A DNA stretch of 64,000 nt. Source: Hofstenia miamia. Lineage: Eukaryota > Xenacoelomorpha > Acoela. Within the stretch, counting starts at the first letter, position 1; each line of letters starts with the position of its first letter. Positions 30,101-43,099 of the stretch are shown one piece after another. The notes beneath the pieces are model-generated. The model was not told where the DNA came from. It saw only the letters and a list, made by a program, of their open reading frames with translations, and did not search any database. Location: assembly GCA_004352715.1 (NCBI GenBank), contig SCFE01000116.1, positions 516,111-580,110 on the forward strand, given 5' to 3'. The position numbers and the translations under genes were made by a program.

Positions 30101-33100
30101 AGTGGGAGTTTCATTAATTTTCCCTAACATTTCGTTGTATTGGCTGCACAGCCTAAATAAAATACATTAGATATCAAGAAATGCTCTTATTATTCTGTTT
30201 CTCCTGAGACGACGGTTTAGGTAATTAGGTAATGGCTTATTCAAGCTCTAATTAACATACTCTCTGTTCATTTCCCTGTTATAGCGCATTTCAGAAGAGA
30301 TGACACGTTCCTTAAGAACTTGCACACGATCTTGAAGATCTTGATTAAGTTTCGTCAAGTCAAGATTGAAGAATCCCATTGTAGCCGTGATGCGTAATAG
30401 CGCGATCTCATCTTTCAAGGCCTGAATAGCATCCAGTTTCGCACGAATATCGTAAATATCATGACGACCACTTATGAAGTTAACAATCTCCATTTCCGAT
30501 TGTTGATTAAGAAGACTGTGATAAGGCTTATAATAGCCCAAATATCTAAAATAAACTAATAAATTTAAAAAAATCAAATGCATGAATGAAAAAATGCATA
30601 AATTTCATTTTAACTAATATTTGGGGGCTATTTGATAAGATAAATTTTTTTACTACTTACTTGTTTGGACCAGGATGAGCTGCAAGGAGACATGCGATGG
30701 CTCTGTTGATATAAATTTGAATCAATTCCTCGTCTAGTCTAACGATTCGTAAATAATACGGTTGCTTTTTCATTTCAGGAAACAATGCCACTTCAATCCG
30801 AGGAATACACTCTGCGTTCTTTAAAATTTCTAAATATTTTTCAATATGAGTGCATAGATTTTAAAGCATAACTGCATATATTGACTTTCTTTCTGAAACT
30901 GGAATTAAGTTAGTAATAAATACCAACCCACAAAGCACTGAAGTAGGATTTCTCTTATTTGTCGCATGGATGGCTCTAAAACGATTTTGGGCTCTTCAAT
31001 ACTGAACTTCAAATTCATAAAGCAGGTATTGTTGTACATGAGCTCATTGTAGTCCCCTTCAAATGCATTCCCTTCCTAAAATATAACATGATATATCAGA
31101 AAACCACGGTTAATTTGGATTCTTATTAAATAATGCCGCAATTTCAAAAATAATCCCATTTATTTATGCATCCATTCCCATCCATCTCCGTAAGTGAGAA
31201 GTAAAATAAGAGTGAATATTGCAAGTTAATTGCACAAATATCAAATACAAATGAGAAAATTGAATTTTAAATCTCTGACAAATGAAAATTAATTAAAACG
31301 TTTTAATACATTGGCATCGGATTGACTGCAGGAGTGAGAAAATGTTTAGCTTCTTCCTAACATATATCTAGCTTGCATTGCGTTAGAACAACTTGCCGCG
31401 TCATTTGTAAAGGCTTGTATTCTGATCATTGGCTATTTTTCAACAAATTTGTACAGGATGATTAATATGCGGAAAGTTTGATACAATTCAAACAGGATCT
31501 AATCAATTCAATACCTTGTGATAAATTCCTTCATTAATATCTTTAGAACAGCGTGGTTCTAACTCTTTAAGTCGATTTTCCCTAAATGCGCTATTCTGCA
31601 TGTAGGCTCTCGTTGGTGCGAAGGTATGTTTTTGCAGTATTTTACTACATTTTGCGATCAGAAGGCGATTAACGAACTAAGAACAATAAAATTGGAGCTC
31701 AGCTTTGTAATTGACTAGCCAAGGGTTAATCGGTAATTTTAAGATCATTTATACATAACATTTCGTCATTAGATATGCCGAATGAGCAAAACATAAAAGT
31801 ATATTTTCTTGTTTTGACCAAATAATCCAGAAATGATGCTTAAAAGTATGATCAAAAGCAAACATTTTCACATTGAAATTGAGCATAAGCATTTACTGGA
31901 GGTGCAATAATGTACCGTTGCTCTTTAGTAAATTCATGTTCAAGTATGCAAAACATTTAATGTCAATTTCAATTCCTTTGTACTTCTACTACAAGAATAA
32001 CGACAAACTTGATCACGTTTATGCGAGGTTTATTGCATTTGGGCATGAATAACAGTTGTTTGGCTGCCACTCAAAATGCAGGATTCGCCATAATGGTTAC
32101 ATTAGGACATTTAGGGCTTTACTATTATACTACACACATGTTTAGGAGTGGCAGTGCATATATTTTCAAGGCTGTTATAGGAAATTAAAGTGACCAATAT
32201 TAAATTTCAGCATTAATGCAAATCAAATCAACAGAATTTAAAAGCAACCAGTAGAACATCAATATAATTACTAAGATAATTCGTTCTTGAGTGGGTTTAT
32301 ATTTATATTACGCACATTTAATAATAACAATACTTTAATTAATAAAAATACTTAAAATAAAAAATGTGTTTGATAATGATACAACAAACATTGAATATTA
32401 TAAAGCCCATAAAATATGCTAATCCCTGTATGTTGGCGTTTGAATGAAGTACCAAAACAGCTAAAATTCAAATAAAGTAAGATACAACAGAAGCTGTCAT
32501 TTACTTTAGAGCTATGAAGTACGTATCTCCCTCTTTAAGTAGGAATGAGCTATCAGGAATCGACGATCCTTACTTGAACGTCTCCCCATTGAACTGAGCG
32601 ACGGAACACAAAAAAGGCTGTATAGGCTAAGAATGCTCAAGGTCGTTTAATGATGTTCGAATAGCTTAAATGTTCAAAGAGTGCTGCTTTTTGTATTTCA
32701 AAGAGTAAAATTATGTATTAATAAGTTTTATATATTAATGACAAATAATAACAAAGGATACTGTTGAAAACATGATGATGCTATTTGGAACTCTATAGTA
32801 TTATAATTCTTGTATAAATTTAAGTGAAGTGTATTATGGAATATAGTCGATATAGGGATATTATCCAACAAAAATAATTTGCACAATTTCTTTAAGGTAT
32901 GGTCCACCTATGAGAGTTTGATTCTAGTGCCTCCCACCTGAAAAGCAGGTTACGCCTCTAACGTTTTGTTTTTCTTCATTTACAATGTATTTGCAATCAA
33001 CATTTAAAACTATGAAATAGAGAGGCAGCAAAAATTTAGATGGATTTTCTGTGGAATAAACAATCTTCAAAATGAATCATTTCTCTAAAAGTAAAATTTT

Positions 33101-36100
33101 TCAAATTGTTTATGTATTTCCAAGTATAGAGGCCGACGGTTTTGAAATTTTATAGTCGGTTCGGTTCCTGCAAAAAATACAATGGTTTCGGTTCGGTTCG
33201 GTATGAATACAATTTATAACAGAAGATTTTTATTGTGTTATGTTACACGCTATATCGCATAATCTATTCCGCCACGCGCTATTGTCACTTTCAAAGTGCC
33301 ATGCACGATCTCGCGACGGGACTGTGCATGTCCCACCCCGCCTAGCGCAATTACATGCATAATTAATTACATGTAGTCATCAAAAACCGTCTGATGCGGC
33401 ATTTTCAAAATACATTCGGAAAAAAACCGCGGTTTCGGTTTCGGTATATCGTCGGCCTCTATCCAAGTATCTCGCAATTCATATTGACGTCAGTGCATCA
33501 CTGAAAAGATGCAGAAATCTTTATTAATAGTATACGTATGGCATACATGAGGGCTTTTAAGTGAGGATATATGATTTAGACGCAGAGCAAAGTGGATTTG
33601 GAAATGAAACTGAATATATTTTTTAAAATTGAATTCAGTTAGTACAGATAAAGGCTATATCTTTGCATGCAAGTCAATATGTATGGAAGGAATAGCATCC
33701 AATGTACGTAGATTAAGCACATGCCAAAGCGAAATTATGAGCAATTTACGGTAATGGCTCTACACATGCAAGCAAAGTTCTAGTTTAGACTCACCCCGCA
33801 AACAAGCCTGAAAATAAGAGATAGAGTTTGTAACAAAATGCACATCTTACTTTGTGTAGTTCTAAAAATTCAACGAAGTCCATAACAGAACTTGTCACAC
33901 ATTCTCGCATTTGACGAGACATGATGGCCGCTATCGAATCAAAGAAAGCCTTCACAGTGTCAAGTGATTCTCGATCAGACTGTGGAACCATGAAGGTCCA
34001 CAGCTTTTGACGTTCAAGGAATATCTTAGCGACATCTTGAATCCATCTAAAGAGAATTCAATTACAGCTCCTTTTTATAAATGAAAATATATTTTATCGT
34101 TAAAAATACTCCTGCCATTAACTTACATTCCAATGACTAAAACTACAAACCGTTCTTTTAACATTTCCAATGCTTCATGACAGTGCTTAGTGACTTCAGC
34201 AAGAAAGTCATGTGGTGCAAGTGGAAGAAGTTTTATCAGGTCATTTGTGCGGATAAATCGTACTGATGAGTATTGTTCACACCACAGACGTTGAATGAGT
34301 GGTGCCAGTTGGTTGACACAATGTACATGAGAAAGACAATACTGCTTGTGAGCAATGAACGAACTATGCCAGGGCACAGGTGAGCGGTAAACCCGATGGG
34401 GATACAGACGGGGAATCCAATCGATGAATAGCCTCTTTTTTTCAACGGGATCAGTCAAAATGTAATCAACTGAAAAACTAAGAATAAATATAATAATAGT
34501 TATTATTTTCATTTAATTAAGTTATTGAAAAAATAAGCTGCAGTTCAATAATATGCGAAGGCCACATAATTTCCAAACTCAATGTTCTATGCAACAGATT
34601 CTCAAAATATCCCTAAAAAACTTTCTTCAAAATTAACAATATTATATTATTTCTAGCGCAAATTGTCTCGATGTCATTTTCAATAACAGTGATAATCGAA
34701 TAAAAGCTTTATTTATGCAAGTTACAATTACCTCATCAGTCAATACATATAGAAATTCCTTGATTTGTTTGGTATTAAGAATTAAATGAAACCTTACCAA
34801 TGCTCTTACGTAAACTGTATTGATAGTCAAAATCCACTTCCTCATGTAATTCACTATATAAATTTCGTAGAATCTTGCTTTGAAGATATTTTACTGGAAT
34901 TAGACATTCAATTGATCTCCATTGTTCATGGGGGCGAGGTTCTAACATATCTGCTCGTATGCCATGTTCAATGTAATAAGTGTATCTCTAAATGTACACA
35001 CTTTCGATATTCATTGAAAAATGCATTATTATTGTAATGAAATGCAGATAAGACATTTTAAATAATTCCATACTTCCCAATCTTGAGGAGTCATTTCTCC
35101 ATATAGCTGCTCTTCACGTTCTTCTTTTAAAACAATCACATCAAATTGTTCCTTAGGAGTCATTGGCTTATCGTCTGCTTGAAATGCATTTGCAGGAGCT
35201 CCCTCCTAAAATTAAAATAACTGAATTACGTAATATAGGTTTATAGAAAAATAAATCTCTGTAAATATACTTATAGACTAAGTTTTATAGAAAAATACCT
35301 GCATACAATATGTATACACAATGCTTATATAAATAGGAAATGTGGATTTAATACTAAGATATTATCTATTTACATTAACAATGTGTTTTCCACCACATAT
35401 ATGAATGTTAAGTTTTTTTATGCAAATCACTTAAAAAAGTCTTCAAACCTTAAAACAAAAATGTATATGGTTGGAGTGATCACTATTCGTGAAATATTTC
35501 AAAATATTTTTTAAAAAACTTTTCTTCAAATTCTGTGACAAAACATTTTTCTAGAATTCTTGAGAATTGATCCAATTTGGGATACAATATAATATTTGAT
35601 TTTTTGAAATATAAACGTTTCTTTATAGAACTAAATTAAAGAATTTTTGGCTATGCATACATGGAATTGGACTTCCCAAATTTTTTATATTTCCCATAAA
35701 TGTATAAGTTTCCCGTTAATGCATAACTTTTTTGCCGTTATCGAGCTCCAGTAGACATTGTACTTTAGTTATGTGCTATGCAAGCATTTGCCTGTTAATT
35801 ATTTTAGTCATGCCTGAGGCTAATGTATCTCTTGCAGACATTCAGAATTTATCTGATGCCCAATTTGCTTCGGTGGTTGGTGCTTTAAAAAAGATAACAT
35901 TATATCTCTGCTTTGCCAATCTGTCACCTCCTTGTCCCGTTCACACCAGTCTTCCAACGTCAGCCCTTCCAATGTTGCCTTGTCACCCTTGTCAGACTCC
36001 ATTGGTAAAACCACGTCCGATGTCTCCTCCATGCAATCTCAAATGTTTTCCTACAGTGCTTCCGCCTCACATACCATTCCTAATCGTCGCAATGATCCTG

Positions 36101-39100
36101 CCCCATGTTCTACTCCTGCTGTTGCTCCCTCTCCTGTGCTGCCATCTGCCCGTGAACACTCTGTTCCATCGCCTACTCACCGCAATAATCGCCATCGTCA
36201 CATCCTTAGTACTAGTTCTTCCTGTCAACTCTTCCTCGTCCACCTCGTATTCACATCTATATTGGCCGCTTGCTAACTCTGTTTTGCTTCTGATGTTGCT
36301 AATCACCTCCGTCCCTCCTCTCTCAAATTTGATGACGTCCTTCCAATTATATCACTTACGGATTTTCCATTCACCTCTTTTTATATTGTTTGTAATCAAG
36401 AGTCTACCATGCTCTCATGGATCCTGAAGTGTGCTCAGATGGCCTCTTGATCCGATTCTATCGCCTCTCTGATTCTGAGCGCAAATCGTTTGACCTTTGT
36501 CCCCGCTGTCGTGATGCTTCTCGGTGTGATTGACTATCTGCACATTCTAGCATGAAACTTACTCCTCATCACATTTCTGGTTTTTCTTCTTTGCTCACCA
36601 ATGCTCACAGTCTTGTCTCATTGAACCGTCGTTTCAGTATTACAACTGGCAGTCTCCTGTTGACTTCATTTTCATTACTAAAACCTTGCTTGATGCTTCT
36701 GTTTCTGATAGTGTTGTTTTTCTTAACTTCACACTTAAAGTTCTCAATCCGTATGGATCGCTCTAATGGGAGTCATGGGGGTGTTCTCATTGCTTCATGT
36801 GCCCTAGCCTATGTTTACAACCCTCCTTCCAACAGTGATTTTTATATTCCCCATGCTGACTTTTCATCCATGCTTGAGTACTTTCATGATCAGCTTATCA
36901 CTCTCGTGAACTTGGATTCCCCACTCCTCCTAATCTGCTCATCAGTAGTGACTTCAACCTTCCTAATGTTTGCTGGATTGCACTTGACTCTAATGACGCC
37001 TATGAATCCGCTGTTCTAGATCTTCTTGCTACTTCCCGCTTCTCCCTCCTTGAATTGGTTTTGTGCTCTCATCCTGATCACATTTTTTACACCTTTGTGT
37101 TCCCTGTTCCGGTTAAACTGTCCGACCACTCAATTATTCGCTTCAACCTGTCTGTCAATACTATTACTCCATCTGCTTCTCCTGCAGCTCCTCAATATGT
37201 TCGATCTAACAGTGACTTTGTATCTCTAAATGCTGCTCTCTCTTCTTCATTCCCCATTTTTAACGACTCTTTCTCTGCTGACTGGTACGCCTTCCTTCGC
37301 CAAGTTATTTCATCCTTTGTTCCTCGTCGTCGGAAAAAGCGCATTTCTCTCCCTTTCTATTTCTCATTCCTTACTGCACACTCTTTCAATAAACTCGAAT
37401 CTTTCAAACGCCGGTACAGTCCTTCCGATTTTTTGAAACTCTCTTCTCTCACAGAAGACGTCATCAACTTCATGAAACTTGACAAAATCTGTCTGCTGTC
37501 CAGCTTCTCATCTGGAATTCTTCAAGACTCTTATTCTTTCTTGCGTTCTCTTCATTCCAAACCTGACCTCCCTAGCCCGAAATGGAACCATCTTTCTGCT
37601 CACTCGGATGTGGAGAAAGCTGGTTTCTTCAATGACTATTTCGCCTCGAATGTCTCTTACCTTGTCTCCTTCTGCCCTAGTCCATCTACCACATTCCCGC
37701 TGATTCACTTATGCAACATCGTCTTCAACGCCCATGATATTTCACTAATGCTTAAGTCCTGCAAGTTGTCTGGTACTTGCTATCCTGACGGCGTCACATT
37801 CTTTGTAATTCACGAAACCTGCTCAACTCATTCCATCCACTTAAAGCATCGCTTCTCCTACATTTGGTCCTATAATAGTTTCCTGCCTTGCTGGAAAACA
37901 TCTTGGATATTTCTGCTGTTAAAATCCAATCAGCTTCCATCTTCTCAAGTCACTTCTTATCGTCCAATAGCTATTCTTTCTAGGCTGTCAATCATTTTTG
38001 AGCGCCTTGTCTTTTGTTACGTGTTCTCTAAAATTCGTCACCTCATCTCCTCTTCTCAGCATGGTAACCTTCCGGGTCGTTCTACCATCACTAACTTGCT
38101 CACTTTGATTGAAAACTGCTGTTTCCACTCTGATAGGAATTATCCTGGTTGCATTATCTTTCTAGACATTTTTAAAGCTTTTGATCGGCTCCCTCATTCT
38201 ATTCCTTTTGACAAATTAAGTGCATTTGGCTTTGATGCTGATTTCATCGAACTCTTCCAGTCTTACCTGTCAAATCGTCGTAAGTGTGTCAAAATCAACT
38301 CGTCCATTTCTTCTCCTGCGCTTGTCTCTAGTGGTGCTCCTCAAGGTTCTTTGTTTGCCGTTCTCTTTTTCTTATTGCTATCAATGACCTCCCTCAATCC
38401 GTCGTCAACTCTTCCTGTCTACTGTACGTCGATGACACTGCGATTTTCAACCTTGGAAGTTCTTTTGCCTCCAATATTACCTCTGGTTTTGAGCAAACCA
38501 AATTCCTCACTCTTTGCCCTTTTCCGTAATGTTTCCTTTCATTCCACGACTGCTGTGAAACTCTCTTTATTCAAGTCCATTCCTCGCGCCATTCTTCTCT
38601 ACGATTCGCTCTGTTGGTGGCCTCCACGTTCCTTGTTCCACTCTATTGAACGCTTCCAGGGGTGTGCTTTCAAATGGATCTCTCCCTTGCGATACAAAGA
38701 CGCTCTTCTCAAATTCTCCACTCTCCCGCTGTCAATCCACTTCCATGCCTGTGATCTCCTTCTGTTTAATCACTTGCTCATTCGCAAACTGGACCTTGAT
38801 CCTTCTGATTTCATTAAATTTTCTAATTCCCGCGCTCCACTCGTTCTGATGATGTCACTTTCTCCATTCGTCTTCCTAAGAAACATCGCACCCTTTACTC
38901 GTTTTTCAATCGTGCTTGTGTTGTTGCTAATTCCATCTTGACTCTCAACACTCCAACAGCCATTGAGTTCTTTTACCCGCATTTCGCCTTCCTGAGCCCC
39001 TCTCCAACTTCGCCTACTCTTCCATCTGCTCCTACTTTATCTCCTGTGACTGTCCTCGCTGCCGTAAAACTGGACTTTTTTTTAATATTTTTGTAGTGTT

Positions 39101-42100
39101 TGCCTTCAGCGGCTAAATAAAGTCATTCATTATTATCATTATTATTTATATTATACAAAGAATGTATTGTATATACATATACATGCCATTTAAAATATTT
39201 ATATTTCAATAAGTTGTTTGTTTTGGTATTAAATAATTTGTGGACGCGACTTAAGAATAAAATCACTTTTGGATAATATTACCATTGCCCAGTGGAGATT
39301 AGATAATACTGAGTTTATGCAACTAATTTGAACATGACACTAAATATGAAGCCATTTAGTGATAAAATTCACCCACCAGAACCGTCTTGACGGTTTGTAC
39401 ACTCATTGCAGTTTCAGGTCTTTGCTTTGCACTGTGTGGATGCAATAGGGACGGTAATCTAGGTGCTTCCCTTTTTCTGCCACGAGGTTTATGAACACGA
39501 CGTACATCCAAATTTGCGGCTAAATATGTCTTCGTAAATAATGTTTTTGTTAAATTATTATAAATCATCTAGTAAAATTAATTTTTTTATTATAGTCGGA
39601 AACTCAGTTATCTACTTTTGTAATTTGTACTTGTTCTGACATCGAAGCGCTCAAAAAGCATTTGACAATCGCCACAAATGTGTTATGCTTAAAAATGTAT
39701 TGCCAGAAGATCTTGTTATCACACAGAGTTTTGAACGCTATTATCGTCTCTGCTTCTGGTGTGTCATATGGCACCACCTTATTCAATTACGACGATTACG
39801 AATACATACCACTCGTGCAATTAGTAAATTCTCCTTTCACCGCTCATTGAACAAATTTATAACAACTACCAACTTTAAATAAAGAAGAACTACAGAGGTA
39901 TCTGTGCAATTTTCTATGCCAACTGATGCTATTCTTAGATTAGTAGACTTCTTTAATCTGATTAGAAACGTGTGAGTGCACATGAACAGATGAGAGCACC
40001 CACATCATATAACGCATAAACATACCAGCATTACTCATTTCATAAGCATTGTTAAGAAATATGTAGCTAAATAATCTACCTCTATAGAAATTTTTATATA
40101 ATTCATATTAGTTATTGTGATAATTGGCAAAGTGTTAATCATTATGCATTACCTATTTATTATACAATATAATTAAACTTCATAATATCATGCTCAAAAT
40201 TTGGTTATTGTGAGATTGAGCATTCCACTGAATCTGTCTTTTGTTGGGTTACGATATTTGTGCCCAAACGCATGCCAAAATATTTTAGGTCATCTTATCT
40301 GTTACATATCTCCAGTGAAAATTAGACGTCCCCCATTTTTATAGCGAATTCCGTTCATTGTGACGCGAAAGATAAATTAGTGAGTAATAATTATACTTTC
40401 GAGTACTCTTGCAATTAAAGAGGCTGGATGGATAACAGCAAAATTTTTTGGAGTTTTGAAGAAAAGATTGATTTCCAAACTTTTGAAATAATTCTCGCAA
40501 AAATGTAAACATTAGTAAGCATGCAATCAATATCAGCCATAAACCAATTAGATTTTCTCTATATCCAATATCGGTCACAAGAACTTATTGGTCGCACTGT
40601 TCATAATGTATATTTCGGCCAAATTTAGCATAAATTTTGATTAATATTCTGAAATTCATGGTCCCAATGCCTTCTTTTGTAGTCTCAGTCCCATTAAAAT
40701 ATTTTTTCCAGTAATTTACATGCAGAGAATCCGGCTCGGCCAATTTAAATTAACATCTATACATCCCATTTCTATGTTTGGTGGTCAAATCTTGTACAAA
40801 TCCCATTAAATTGCTAATTAAGATGCAAATTTGAACATTGTATTGGGATTTGCACAAGATTTGATGACCAATATTTTAGAAACTTCTAAATAAATTCTTA
40901 CAAAAAATTGTGAATATACTAAGTTTTTCATGCTGAATACGATGTTTGGGTTATATTTTACATACCATGCATATTTACTAACATGGTTTTAGGGGGGGCC
41001 CTTTACAGGGTCATAGGATGAAAATTAAAATGCATATATAAAAATCCTAAAATTTACCCAATTGCAAAAAATCAAAGCTATAGTGTTCATCACTGTAAAA
41101 AGAATTTGTTCAGTTAAATGTCCAAGAACTTTGCTCACTACTGTATATTAATTAGAAACATATAAATATGTATACAAGTGTTTCTTCATTTATAATAATT
41201 GTTCAATAAAGATTAAATAAACGAATTTTTTGCGAAACAACCCATAAAGTTTATATCCATAAAGTGTAGCAATGAATTTTTAACACACTGCTTATAATCC
41301 AATAGCATTCACTGCATTTAATTTGATTAGCGTGCACTGTTGCACAATAGTTAATCCAGGTTTTGTTGAAGGCTCGACCCATTATCAACAATGCCTCGGC
41401 CCAAGCCTGCCACAGCGCATGTCCATCTGTTATCCAATCACATGGGGCGCTAGCGTTTGTAATTTGATCTCAAATTTTGTTGTGTAGTGAACCTAATTTT
41501 AGACGTAAACAAAATAGAATTTGAGTGAGGTGACATACAAAATATGATTGATGAAAACTACTTTGAGAAAAATAAATCTGAAACAGACAAATAAATATGA
41601 AACAAATAGGAACCAGCTATTCCAGTGATGCAATCAAATTTAAAAAAGCCATTAATCACATTTAAATAATGAAATGATATTTTTCATAATTATTTACAAA
41701 ACTTTTGAAGTTATTAGCAGACAATCAAATTATGTTGAAGCTCACTTATTTAAATTAATTGCAATAAGTTGGGTATGTTCACGCGGGTAGTAAGTGCGAT
41801 TTGAGTATTACTTTACTTTACTTGGAACGTATGGATTGGATAAGCAAAACTAGAGTATTTCAAAAATTCACAGCAAAATTTTAACTATGAAACACCCAAG
41901 ACTGTCAACTTTTATGATGCGTAAGCTTAAAAAATACTTCATATCGAACTGAACAAAATAATGATTTTTCATTGTAAGTATACTTATATTCCAAAATGTT
42001 CAAGAGAATCATCAGCCAAGTATTTGTCTAGGTGTGAGTTTTTCAAGAGTGGACGATCTACTACCTGAAAGATGCACAATGCTGGTATAGGAAAACCAAT

Positions 42101-43052
42101 ACGAGTTTTTAGAGAGAAATTTAACCATAATCTTCTTGGTGTTATTATAAATTTTCAAACTGTATTGTACACATTTTCGAACAACATTTCAAATCCTTGA
42201 AATTTGACATATCTATAGTTAAATATGATCTCATTTTTCAATGAAAATTCCTATTTAAAAAAAACCTATTTTAAAAATCAAGCCTTTAAATTATCCCATT
42301 TCCTAAATTTCAGATAATAATATCTAAAGCACATGGAAGCAACAACTATTCTCAAACATTTGACCTTATGGAGATACACTTCCAAAACAAAGACCGAAGT
42401 CAGGTCATAAAAGGGGTCATGAACAGGCGGGATTTTAAAGGATAAACGAAAGAGAGACATTCTGCAATCATGTGATATTCTATTTCTTCTTTCATGAATT
42501 ATACACATTCAACAGATTTAAAAAGTTCATTGGGCTAAATTAGGATTAAAGTATAATTTTTGTAAAATGGTCAGTGGTAATCTTTCGAAAAATGGAAACT
42601 TCATTTTTAACAAACAATACGAAATAATCTAAGTGGATCAAATATTTGTTGAAACAAAATTTGATTTAATCAGAATTTTACTATAAAAATATTAAAAAAG
42701 GAATTTTTTTATGCAATTTTTCTGATAATGAAAACTTGATAAATTTTATTCTATTGAATGAATTATATTTTGCAAAGTTCTTGCCTCGGTCTCCGTGAAG
42801 TTCTCATTACCATGTGAGTAATAATATAAGGAAAAATTTTCTGAATGCCAATATTCATTCACACCCATAAATCTTCAAATGGTATCGACCAAGGATTTGA
42901 GTAATCAGAAGGTGAGGTTACAATGCCATCACTGTAGAATGGGGGTCTGATGTGAGATGTCAATATGAGACTCCTTAACCTTCTCTAACTTTATGCACTA
43001 AACTTTCAGCACCAGTTTGCGTGAATAGTAGATACTTTTTACTACTCAATAT

Positions 43053-43099
<47 letters not shown>

